A DNA stretch of 64,000 nucleotides from Eutypa lata (Eukaryota > Ascomycota > Sordariomycetes > Xylariales > Diatrypaceae). Positions 23,401-34,217 of this stretch are shown here, piece by piece. A program made the translations under genes and the position numbers. The DNA lies in assembly GCA_022661535.1 (NCBI GenBank), contig JAKULF010000021.1:1-64000 (forward strand), read 5' to 3'. Positions within the stretch are counted from its first letter, which is position 1. Each line of letters starts with the position of its first letter. The notes under the pieces were generated by a model that made no database searches, had not been told where the DNA came from, and saw only the letters and a list, made by a program, of their open reading frames with translations.

Positions 23401-25255
23401 TAATTTGATTTATACAATTAAATATCTTAAGCATTTTAAATTTTAAATTCGATTAATAACGAATTTATTAACGTAAATATAAAATTTAAATTAATAATAT
23501 TCGTTTAATATATTTAATATTATATAATATCGTTATTATAATTTTTATTTTATTTTTTTAAATTTATAAATATATTATAATAAAAATTTTTAATTTTTAA
23601 TTATTAATTAATTTTAATAAAAACTACGTTAAATTAACGTTATAAATATAATTTTATTTAATTTTTATTTTTTTAATTTAAAATAAACTTTTTTAAAATA
23701 AATTTTTTTTTAATTTATTTATATAAATATTTTTAAAAATTAATAATTTAAAAAGTTAAAAAATTTATATTTATATTAATATTTTTATAAATTATATATT
23801 TTAATATATATTATATAATAAAATAAAATAAAATCATTATATTAAAATTATAAATATAAATATATATATAATAAAAATTAAAATTAAAATTTTAAAATTT
23901 TAAAATTTTTAATTTATAAGTTATAAAAATATATTAAATAATAAAATTAAATTATAATTTTTAATTTTATTATAATTTATAATTAAAATTATTTAAATAT
24001 TTATAAATAAAATATAATTTAATATATAATAATAATAATTTTATTTTAATATTAAACTTTATTTTTAAATAAAAATATTTATTAAATATATATTAAAAAC
24101 GTTAATATTTTAAAACGTAATTAATTATAAAAATTATAAATTATAAATTATAATAAAATTTTATATATTTAATTTTATTTTAAAATTTAATTTTTATTAA
24201 TATATTTTATAATATTTATTTAAATATTAAAAATTAATTAAATTATTTAAAAAATAATTTAATATTATAATATATTTAATTATAAATTTATATATAATCT
24301 TTTAAATTTTTTTATATAATTTTAATTAATTATTTTAATATTTATTATATTATTTTATAAAATTATAAATCGTAAAATTAATATATTATTTTTAAATAAA
24401 ATTTTATTTAATAAAATATATAATAAAATATTTATTTATTTATATTATATATATATATAAATGTTTTTTTATTATATAAAAAAATAATTTTTAAAAATAA
24501 CTTTTTATTAATAAATATAATAATAAATATAATATAATTAATCGTTTATTTTTTAAAAAAAATCTTTTTTTATTTTAAAATATATTTATAATAATAAAAT
24601 ATAAAAATATAATTTAAAAAAATATTTATTATTTTTTAATTTTATTTAATTTAATTTTAAATTATTTTATAATAAATTATTTTTATAAATATTATTTTTA
24701 TATATAATATTAAATATAAATTTATAATAAATTCTTTTTATTAATTTAAAAATAAATAAATTATATAATTATAAAAATATATTTAATTAAATATTTAAAT
24801 ATTTATTTTTATTAAAAAAACTTAAAAAAATAAAATATAAAATAATTATTTTTAATTAATATTTTTAAAAATAATATAATCTTTATTTATATATTATATA
24901 TAATTAATATTATAAAAATAATTTAAAAATTTTATTTAAAAATTATTAATTTAATATTTATATTTATTTAATAAAATAATTATAAAATTATAAAATTTAT
25001 TTATTAATATAATTATTTAAATTATTATTATAATATATTTTTTTTTAATATTTTTAAATATATTAAATTATATAAATAAAGTTTTAATTAATAATATTTT
25101 AATTAATATTTTTAATATTTTTAAATAATTTAATTTATTATATTATTATTTATTAAAAATTAAAAATTTTAATATATTAATTATTATTTTTAATAAAAAT
25201 ATAAATCGAAATTATAATCGTTAAAAATAAATATATATATATTTTAATCTTATAA
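23400..25255. repeat. AT-rich RIP-type block
   Basis: Nearly pure A/T sequence ends abruptly at about 25,255, some 390 bp before the first P450 gene. No coding motif was recognised in either strand. Confidence 0.75.
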
Positions 25256-25641
25256 AAATGCCTTCATCAACTTCGTCTGCGACCACTTTCCAAATGGAGC
25301 TGCCGGACCATAGCTGCAGTTCACATCTGATGCTCATTGTGAAGCTGATAATATGTGTTCTATACGGCTCCTCTCCGGCTCAATCAGCCTTCCCGTTCGG
25401 CGGGTTTGTACATTTTTATTTCGGAGGTGGGCACAACCGACTGGATACGATAAACTACAAGTTTCAGAGGAAGGGAGCTATCACCGAATATTATTGCCAG
25501 CCCTACTTCTGTTTTCTCACATTTGTTTTTTCTTTCTTTTCTTTTTCTGTGCTGTCATCTTAAGAGCAAAATAGTAGCCTTCAAGATTCCCTTACGCGGT
25601 GACCTGAACCCTACATTTAGTGTCCTTGAAAGACCATCGCT
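25256..25641 (+). promoter_or_regulatory. 5' region of the first P450 gene
   Basis: This normal-composition stretch lies between the AT-rich block and the P450 start. It contains an open frame of 101 codons (25,258-25,563) with no domain and a Phe-rich end, which is more likely untranslated leader or promoter. A pyrimidine-rich tract (25,515-25,555) is common in fungal promoters. Confidence 0.4.
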
Positions 25642-27610
25642 ATGACAGCCATTATTTCAACCCTTACCCTGGGGGCTTGGGCAGTTCTGCTGATTCTTTT
25701 CTCACTCATCAGAATTTGCAAAGTAGGCCAGCGTGATCCGAGGATGCCGCCCGGTAGGTTACCGTTAAACGGGAACGCTGCAAACACTAACCGATTGCAA
25801 AGGTCCTCCGACGAAACCTATTATCGGGAACGAGCATCTCATTCCTAAATCCAATGCCCACTTCATGTAAGTAGCTGTTTTGGAATAGCGGATATGTTAC
25901 TTACTTCCTACAGTTTTACCGAGTGGGCCAGGAAGTATGGTGGAATCTATACACTCAAACGATTTGCCAACACAACAATTGTCATATCTGATCCTCATAT
26001 CATAAAGAAGCTGCTCGACAGGAAGAGCAGTTTGTATAGTCACCGTCCAGTCTCTTATGTGGGATCACTCATCACGCAAGGTGATCACTTGTTGCTCATG
26101 CAGTACAGCGAGGAGTGGAGACGCATTAGGAAGCTTGTTCATCAGTACTTTATGGAACTGAAGTGTGAAAAGGAACACATCCACCTCCAGAACGCTGAGG
26201 CTACCCAGCTGATGCATGATTTCTTGGTGACTCCCCAAGATCACATGGAACATCCCAAGCGGTATAGCAACAGTATCACCAATTCGCTTGGTACGTTAAT
26301 GGCTAAATCGTTGTCTCTTTCGATATCTGACTTGTAGGTCCTATAGTATTCGGAATCAGAACCAAGACAATCTATAGTGACTATATGATCCGCCTCTTTT
26401 CCCTCATGAATGAATGGAGCGAAATTCTTGAACTCGGGGCGACTCCACCGGTCGATTCCTTTCCGCTTCTTAAGATAGTCCCTGAGAGGCTGTTCGGAGG
26501 ATGGAAGTCGCGCGCCATCCGCGTGGGGCAGCTGATGACAGGGCTTTACACTCAAGTCTTAGGCCAAGTAAAGCAGCGGCGCGAGGAAGGCCGTAACTGC
26601 GGGTCGTTCAGTAAGTGATTCTATAAATTGACTTTTCTTTTCTTTGCTTAATAAACCAACCTTCATCGTCTCCGGTAACAAGATGTCTCATCTTAATCCT
26701 AACACTGTTCTGGTAATCCTGATATCTTCCCAGTGGATTACGTTTTGGACCAGAACGAGAAGAACTCTCTTACTGAGAGCCAACTATTCTTTTTAGGTGG
26801 CGTACTAATGGAGGGTGGTTCGGATACTTCATCTTCACTTATTCTTGCTATGGTCCGTGCGATGATCGAGTTCCCGGAAGTCCAGAAAAAGTACGTGTTC
26901 TCGCGACCCCTATCCCCGCTGCGGATCATCTGTATTGATGGACTACAACACAGAGCCCAGGCTGAAATAGACACGACAATCGGCGAGGACCGATCACCCA
27001 TATGGGCTGATTTCTCCAAGCTTCCGTACATCAATATGATGATCAAAGAAAGTCACAGATGGCGACCTGTCAGTCCACTAGGAGTGTCACATGCAGTTGC
27101 AGAGGGTAAGGGCCCCATAATTGCACTCACCCTTCGTTCTTCAAGTGGTCTTATACTAATTTACTCTTGAAAGATGATTGGGCTGGCGGTCATTTTATTC
27201 CCAAAGGCTCTACGGTCGTGCTGAATGTATGGGGCATGCATCACGATGAAAAGCGCTGGGAGAAGCCTGAAGACTTTATGCCGGAGCGGTACGCATCCTA
27301 TCCCAAACTTGCGTCCCAATACACAAGTGACGGGCCAGACCGCGACCACTTCGGCTACGGGGCGGGCCGCCGGGTGTGTCCGGGAATACACCTGGCTGAG
27401 AGAAACCTGTTCATTGCGATGGCAAAGCTGCTATGGGCTTTTGATTTTAGCAAAAGAATCAATGACGATTCTAAGGTCGAGTCCAGCATCGGCTTTCTAC
27501 AGTGTGTGACAGATTATGAATGCCAAATCACTGTCAGGTCTGAGAAGAGAGCGGAGACTATTAGGAATGAGTTTCAGGAGGCTGGGAAGATATTTGAGAA
27601 ATACGACTGA
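25642..27610 (+). CDS. Cytochrome P450, CYP619-like (m-cresol/hydroxybenzyl alcohol hydroxylase type)
   Basis: Seven exons (25642-25753, 25803-25866, 25914-26290, 26338-26610, 26734-26890, 26954-27105, 27174-27610) join to 523 residues. An N-terminal membrane anchor (about residues 4-25) and a PPGPPTKPIIGN hinge mark an ER enzyme. Then come the I-helix EGGSDTS, the K-helix ESHR, PERY, and the heme loop FGYGAGRRVCPG with Cys about 447. The gene sits beside an ACMSD-type decarboxylase and a second P450 with the same early intron positions. In patulin biosynthesis PatH and PatI (CYP619 family) hydroxylate m-cresol and m-hydroxybenzyl alcohol next to the decarboxylase PatG, and a similar role is inferred here. 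Which of the two this one is cannot be told by eye. No defect was seen. Confidence 0.88.
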
Positions 27611-27863
27611 GTGAGTTGTTTTAAGAAAGAATTATTATGAAAAGCCATGTCAGCCTTTGTTGTGTACGTATGATTCTCCGTCATTGACTGTTTGCGCCAA
27701 GTTGCCTAGAGGTACAATGTGCAGCCGCTTAAATGATGCCAACATAACGTGGGGTTCTGTGATTAAATCCCTACAAAGATGAATTTTCTTCAATAAAAAT
27801 ACTGACGAGAGAGATTGAAGTATACAAGCTTAATTTCCATTTATTCTTAAAATGGGTACGGGA

Positions 27864-28954
27864 CTACGCCGAAGCCTCACTCGCTTGAAACCCAAAGACG
27901 CGATGCAAGCGTGGGAACAGATCCAGCGCTGCGACAAATTCAGCCGAACAAATTGAGGGCCCGTTACTCTCGCTAAACTTGTCTACCATATGATTCATCT
28001 GCCTGATAGCGGGCGCCGGAGCATACGGGAAGTCACTCCCGTACAACACCCGCCCTGGTTTGGCAAACCCCTTCAACAAGCCCAGTGTGAGGGGCGCCGC
28101 TGACAGTGCTGTGTCGAAATAAAAGCTCCTGGCATCTTCCAAAAAGTTTTCGGTTAAAGTAATACTTGTGCGATTTCCTGCGTCTTCATTGACAGTCGCT
28201 TCAGAGGCTGCGGGTGGAATATACGGCAGCATGGCTGCCGGGCGTGGTGCAATGTATGGGAGCGTTCCTCCTGCATGCGACAAGATTATCTTCACGTTAG
28301 GATGGGAGCGGATGGTCCCCGAGGTAATAAGGTCCACCGCGGTACGGGTAGTCTCGTGGGGATAGTCAATCATTGGTTGAGGCAGTGATGGGTTCACCAG
28401 TGATGTGTCAACCGGATGGGTGGGGTGAACGAAGACTACTGCACCACGATTGTCCAGTAGATCCCAGGTCGCTTGAAAGTCCGGGTGGCCGAGGTAGTGA
28501 TTATCTTCTCCGTATCGAGAGTAAAGAGTGACACCATCAGCTTGTAAGTTGTCTAGGGCATATATAATTTCTTCGTGTGCTGCGACGGGTTCCAGCAGAG
28601 ATGGTATGCTAGCAAAGAAGCCGTAGCGACTCGGGCAATCGATGCGTATTTTAGCTGCGTACTTATTAGCCTGGCGGCAGAACCTTGGCTGTTTGTCGAG
28701 TGGCAGAATTCCAGCTCCTGGTGCCGTGATAGACAAGAAGGTAAACACGATGTTCTCTTCGTCGTTGAACTTGAGGTCTTTCTCGAGGGTCCAGTCAGGA
28801 ATTGTCCATCCCGATGGATCACCACCGCCTTCTGCCAGTGCTAATGTAGTAGATCAGACAAAGGAAGCTAAATCCCATTGGCACCTTAAAACTCACCTTG
28901 TGCATAGAACGACGGGACGAAGTGATGGTGGACGTCAATTTTGTGCATGCCCAT
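27864..28954 (-). CDS. Amidohydrolase-2 decarboxylase, 6-methylsalicylate decarboxylase-like (PatG/YanB type)
   Basis: Two exons (28954-28897, 28840-27864) encode 344 residues. Metal-binding features of the ACMSD branch are visible: HHHFVP at the N-terminus (the HxH pair), VFVHPTHP in the middle, ILSHAGG, and YGSDFPY with the late Asp. Family members decarboxylate aromatic acids without a redox cofactor. The closest functional match by context is 6-methylsalicylate to m-cresol, because P450 genes of the type that hydroxylate m-cresol flank it on both sides. A second Met two codons after the first could also start translation. It is divergent from the second P450 with 445 bp between the start codons. 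Confidence 0.87.
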
Positions 28955-29399
28955 TGCTGCGTCTGCTTAGATGGCCAGTCAGGTAGACCCAGATATAGGA
29001 ATGACGTCAATCTCCTCAAAAATGTAGCGAGATCAAGATCTGTTGCTCCCAATGTTGCTCCCAATGAAGGCTTTGGTAGCTTTTTGAAGGCCAGGCTGAT
29101 CTCCTTATTTTGGAAACATTCGGACTTCTCCTTTGAGTGTCGGAGACTCCGAATATCCGGAACACTTATGTCCAAATGGGGGATACGGAGCTGAGTACTC
29201 CAGAAAAGTACCAGGAAACAGAGCTGCCACCTGATTAGACTAGATGTATTTTGTGTTTGCTAGATTTTGTGAACCTCAGGTAGTTCATAAATCATGGCGA
29301 CACCCATTTTCCCATAGTCATTTGAAGGCAAAGTTTATCAGCCCTTCGATATTGTCCCAGCAAAAGACTCCTCTTGATCCTCCATTAACAGATCCCAAA
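28955..29399. promoter_or_regulatory. Divergent promoter between decarboxylase and second P450
   Basis: The 445 bp between two start codons facing away from each other probably drive both genes. A repeated TGTTGCTCCCAATG unit occurs near 29,041-29,066. Short open frames on both strands here have no domain. Confidence 0.5.
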
Positions 29400-31223
29400 A
29401 TGCAGGCGATATCTCTTCTGACAGGGTTCGCTTCTATTGTCCTGTATCTTTTTTACAGTGCATTCGTTAACGGCCATCGGAGAAAGGATATGCCAACGGG
29501 TATGGATTGGATTCAAGCTCACGAATATTTGGCTGATGAATGATAGGACCAAAGACCTTGCCATTCATTGGAAACCTCCATCTAATTCCCAAAGCATACA
29601 CGCACATCCAGTAAGTCGCCTCAAGGCTTGGGCAACATTCTGGAGGCTCATATATGTCGACGCAGATTCACAGAATGGGCGCGTCAGTACGGTGGCCTGT
29701 ACACCCTCAAACTTGGGAATGCGACCATGGCAGTCATTACGGATCGCAGGATCGTCAAAAGTACTGCCGACAAGAAAAGCAACATCTATAGCCATCGTCC
29801 ACCGTCTTATGTCTCTCATGATTTGATTACCAAGGGGAATCATCTCCTTGTAATGTTTTATGGGGATAAATGGCGAACGTTTCGGCGACTCATCCATCAA
29901 CACTTGACCGACAACATGGTTGATCGTCAACACTTAGCCATCGTCAATGCAGAAGCTATTCAACTCGTGCGGGACTATATGCTCTTTCCAGAAGATCACA
30001 TGCTTCATCCAAAGCGATTCAGCAATAGTATTAGTAACTCAATCAGTAGGTCTCTCGGCCGTGACTTATCAGCACGCTGCTTATCGGTCCTTCAGTTTAC
30101 GGCATACGTACCAGCCATGTCCAATCTAGCTACATGAGACACCTGTACCACCTGATGGAATCATGGTCAGAGCTCATGGAAACAGGAAACACACCCCCTG
30201 TTGATGTTTTTCCTTGGTTGAAGGCTATTCCACAACGTCTTTTCGGTCATTATAAGAAACGTTCTCTGGCTGTCGGGCAGCAGATGGAGGATCTCTACGA
30301 GGAAACCCTCCAAGTCGTGCTAAAGCGGCGCGAAACACGAAACCTCGGATCCTTCATGGATGTGGTCCTGGATCAACAGAGCAAAATTCAGTTGCCACGC
30401 GACCAGCTCCGTTTCATTGGTGGTGTCTTGATGGAAGGCGGCTCTGACACGTCCTCATCGCTCATTCTTGCAATCGTCCAGGCCCTCATTCTTAACCCCG
30501 AGATTCAAGAGAAGGCTCATGGAGAGATCTCGAAGGTCGTAGGGGAGAATAGGTCCCCTGTGTGGTCAGATATGCCACAGCTTCCATACATTAATATGAT
30601 AGTAAAGGAGGGGCATCGCTGGCGCCCAATCTTGCCGCTTTGCTTCCCACACGCCCTAGGCCAAGGTGAGTTCTCTCTGCGACGCAAAGCTCTCGATCTT
30701 CAAGGTGGCAATGACGGCTGACCTCAATTCATTGAATGATGCAGACGATTGGGTTGAGGGGAAATTCCTACCGAAAGGGACTATTGTTGTCATCAACACC
30801 TGGGGGATGCACATGGACCCAGACGTGTGGGAAGATCCCGAAAAGTTTAACCCTGACCGCTACTGTAAACATCCACTTCTAGCCACGGAATACGTTGCGG
30901 CGGGTGACTGGCAAAAAAGAGATCACTACGGGTACGGCGTTGGGCGACGTATCTGCCCTGGCATGTATCTCGCCGAGCGCAACATGTTGGTTTCCATTGC
31001 CAAGTTAATATGGGCTTTCAAATTCGAGGCATTAGAAGGGCTGGAGGGCGGGCCGGTGCCCATCGACCCTGACCCTGTCACGGGGTATCATAACGGGTTC
31101 CTGTACTGTGCAAAGGAATACGGCTGCAAACCACGGGTTCGATCAGATATGGTCAGGGAGACTGTGATACGAGAGTTTCAAGAGGCTAAGCAGAACGTAT
31201 TCAATCGGTTTGATGAAAATTAA
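29400..31223 (+). CDS. Cytochrome P450, CYP619-like, second paralogue
   Basis: Five exons (29400-29499, 29547-29610, 29666-30045, 30096-30665, 30745-31223) encode 530 residues. It has an N-terminal anchor, the I-helix EGGSDTS, the K-helix EGHR, PDRY, and the heme loop YGYGVGRRICPG with Cys about 442. It is clearly paralogous to the P450 at 25,642. Introns 1, 2, 3 and the last share position and phase; two introns of the other gene (after GSF and before AQAEI) are absent here. The neighbouring decarboxylase suggests successive hydroxylation of m-cresol. The stop codon lies directly at the edge of an AT-rich block, so its 3' untranslated region must lie in that sequence. Confidence 0.88.
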
Positions 31224-31869
31224 TGTTATATAATAATAAAGAAATATTTTAACATTAAATAATATTATTTTAATAAAAGATTATTTTATATTAAGTTTAA
31301 ATTATTTAATTACATTATTAATTTACGTAAATAATATCGTAATTAAATAATTTTTAAATATATTAAATAAATATATTTATTAAAATTAAAGAATTAAATT
31401 AATTTATTTATTAATTTATTAATTTATATTTTTATATTTTTATATTTTTATTTTTTTATTTTTTTATTTTTTTATTTATTTATATTTAAATAATTTATAA
31501 TTATAATTATAATTAATTAATAAATTTAATAAACTTAAAGAAATAAATTTAATATAAAATATTTTTTAATATTTTTAATATATAAAAACCGTTATATTAA
31601 TTATAATAAATTATTATAATTTATAAAATATATTATAAATATATTATAAATATAAATAAATTTTAATTTAAAAGATTTTATAATTAATCTTATAAATATT
31701 ATTATATAAAACTTAACGTTTTAATAAAAATTAATATTTATTTAAATTTTCTTATTAAATTTTAAAATATAATATTTATATATTAATTTTATAAATTTAT
31801 AATTATAAAATAATTTATTTATTAATATTTTTATTAAAATATATAAAAAACGTTATAATTTAAAAATAA

Positions 31870-32010
31870 ATATAAAATATTTAATAAAATAATAATTTAA
31901 TAATTTAATTAAACGAAAAATTACATTATTATTTAATATTTATAATCGAAATAATATTTAAATAATTAAATTTTTAATTTAAATATTTTTAATAATATAT
32001 AAACTTTTTT
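31870..32010. repeat. Direct repeat, left copy
   Basis: It matches 33,455-33,594 over about 140 bp, including TTTAATTTAAATATTTTTAA and the following TATAAACTTTTTT. The two copies have the same orientation and could be LTRs of a small element or a tandem duplication. Confidence 0.6.
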
Positions 32011-32094
32011 AAATTAATAATATCGTTAATTTTAAATAATTAATCGTTATTAATTTAAAAAACCTTTAAAGTAAAATAATTAATATAAAAATTG

Positions 32095-32290
32095 TTAACT
32101 TTTAAAGTGCAATGTTCGTGTGTTGATTCTGTATGTCTGCAACTATGTTCTGATGGTGTAGGTATGTAGGTGTCTAGGTGCAAATGGCTGCGGAGCAGCC
32201 CATTTGCATACAATCTGTAGCCCTAAGCATTCACTTTCCGTTCCCCGTAGCAACCATCACTTAGGCCACAATATTAACACCTCACTTGCT
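32095..32290. other. Small normal-GC islet with hairpin
   Basis: About 200 bp of ordinary composition sits inside the AT-rich block, between the two direct repeats. It contains a hairpin at 32,179-32,207 (TGCAAATGG...CCATTTGCA). No gene or RNA family was recognised. Confidence 0.5.
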
Positions 32291-33174
32291 GACAAAAATA
32301 TTATAATAATTAAAAATCGATTTTATTTAAAAAATAAACAATTTTTAAAAAAACTTTTTTTAATAAAAAAATTTATATAATAATTTATATAATTAATAAT
32401 AAAAGTTATAATAACGATTAAAAAATATATTTTAAAAAAAATAAATAATTTATAAAATTAAATATAATTATTATTAATTAATATAAAAATGAAATTAATA
32501 ACGATTTAAAGAAATAACGTATTTAAATTAAAATAATATTAATTTTAAATTATTAAATAATAATAAATTCATTAACGAAAATAATTAAAAAATATAAAAA
32601 ATAACTTTTTAAATAACGTTAATTAATATCGATTATATAAACGATAATATAAATTAATTTATTATTATTAATTAAGTTTATATCATTAATATAATAATTA
32701 ATAATATTATAAAAAGCTTTATTAACGTTATTATAAACTTTATTAATAATATTAAAATAATTAAAAAATTTAATAAAATATATAATAATAAAATAATTAA
32801 CAAATAAATAAATTTATAAACGAAATTTTAATATAATAAATAAAATTTAAAATAATTAAGATTAAATTATATCGTTAAATATTAACGTTTAACTTAATAT
32901 ATTAAAAACGTTTAAATATTAACGAATTTAAATTAATACTTTACGATATTTATTAATTTTATTTTAAATTAAAACGATTTAATATAAAACATTTAAATAA
33001 ATAATATACGTTAATAAATATTAATAATAACGATAATAAAATAAAATAAAAATAAAAGTTATAATAATAATAATAAACGAAAGTTAATTAAAAAAACGTT
33101 AAATTATTTTATTTTAAATATAAAAAATATAATTATAAAATAAAAAGTTATTTATATAAAAATAAAAAAAAAAT

Positions 33175-33252
<78 letters not shown>

Positions 33253-33292
33253 GATAATAATAATAATAACGATAATAATTTAAATAATAATA
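33175..33292. repeat. (AAT)n microsatellite
   Basis: About 25 uninterrupted AAT units run to about 33,252, followed by degenerate copies with occasional ACG units. It could be simple-repeat expansion inside RIP-mutated DNA. Confidence 0.9.
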
Positions 33293-33454
33293 ATTTAAAC
33301 GTTATTAACTTTATAATATTTAATAACTTTATAAAATTTTATAATTTAACGATAATAATTATTTAAATAATAAAAGCATTAATACGTAAAAGTTTTTTTT
33401 TAAAAATAATAAAAATAATATTAATTTTAAATAATTAATTTATTATAAAAACGT

Positions 33455-33594
33455 ATAAAATATTTAATAAAGTAATAAAATAATAACTTAATTAAATTAA
33501 AAACTACGTTATTATTTAACGTTTATAACCGAAATAATATTTAATTAATTAAACTTTTAATTTAAATATTTTTAATAATATATAAACTTTTTTA
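33455..33594. repeat. Direct repeat, right copy
   Basis: This is the partner of 31,870-32,010. It keeps CG pairs in places where the left copy reads differently (for example ACGTT versus ACATT), so the copies were mutated independently. Confidence 0.6.
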
Positions 33595-34142
33595 AAAAAA
33601 TATAACTTTTAATTTTATATAAAATATAATTATAAAGTAATCTTTAATTTATTTTAAAAAATTAATTATTATATATATATAATAACTTTTAAATTTAAAA
33701 TTTAAAATATAAATACCTTTTAATTTTTTTTATTAAATATATTTTATATTAATTATAATAAATTTAATTATAATAATTATTTATATATATTAAAATACTT
33801 TTTAATTATTTATTTATATATTTTTAAAGTATTATATATATTAATTATTTAAGTTATTATTATTTAAATTTAATAAACTTATAATTAAATATAATTAATT
33901 CTTTTAATTAAAAAACGATTTTTATAATTTATTTATAAACGAAAAATTATATCGAGCTTTTTTTTTTAAATATAACGATTAAAAAGATTTTTAATATTTT
34001 ACATAAAATTAATTTTTAAAAATAAAAGTAAAAAATTTTATTCTTATTTTTATATTTATAAGTAACTCGTAACAAAAAAAAAAAAAAAAATCGTAAGCCG
34101 CTCACGAGCCGCCCCCGAAAAGTCGTGGGCTTTTTTAAGCAA

Positions 34143-34170
34143 CCCATAAAAACCCGTGGGTTTTTATGGG
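34143..34170. repeat. Perfect 13-bp palindrome at AT-rich boundary
   Basis: CCCATAAAAACCC, a 2-bp spacer, then GGGTTTTTATGGG. It is nested in a wider set of GTGGG/CCCAC words (34,124-34,188) that also pair with each other. It lies directly downstream of the ATPase stop codon and next to a run of about 17 A residues. It could be a transposon end or a strong RNA hairpin in the 3' region. Confidence 0.7.
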
Positions 34171-34217
34171 CGGCCCACGGGTACCCATTTCCTACCCTTA
34201 CTTTCATGCTTCCCGAA

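Larger units (their letters stand above)
31224..34080. repeat. AT-rich RIP-type block with GC islet
   Basis: AT-rich DNA runs from the second P450's stop codon to the region beside the AAA ATPase gene, interrupted only by a 200-bp normal-GC islet at about 32,095-32,290. Two related direct repeats lie about 1.58 kb apart, and a long (AAT)n tract lies at 33,175. No protein motif was recognised. Confidence 0.75.

Noticed and set aside
25258..25563. 101-codon open frame before the first P450
   Set aside because: It has no domain, a Phe-rich biased end and lies in the expected promoter or leader.
33175..33292. (AAT)n tract as a CRISPR-like or structured array
   Set aside because: It is a simple trinucleotide microsatellite without spacers, in a eukaryotic nuclear setting.
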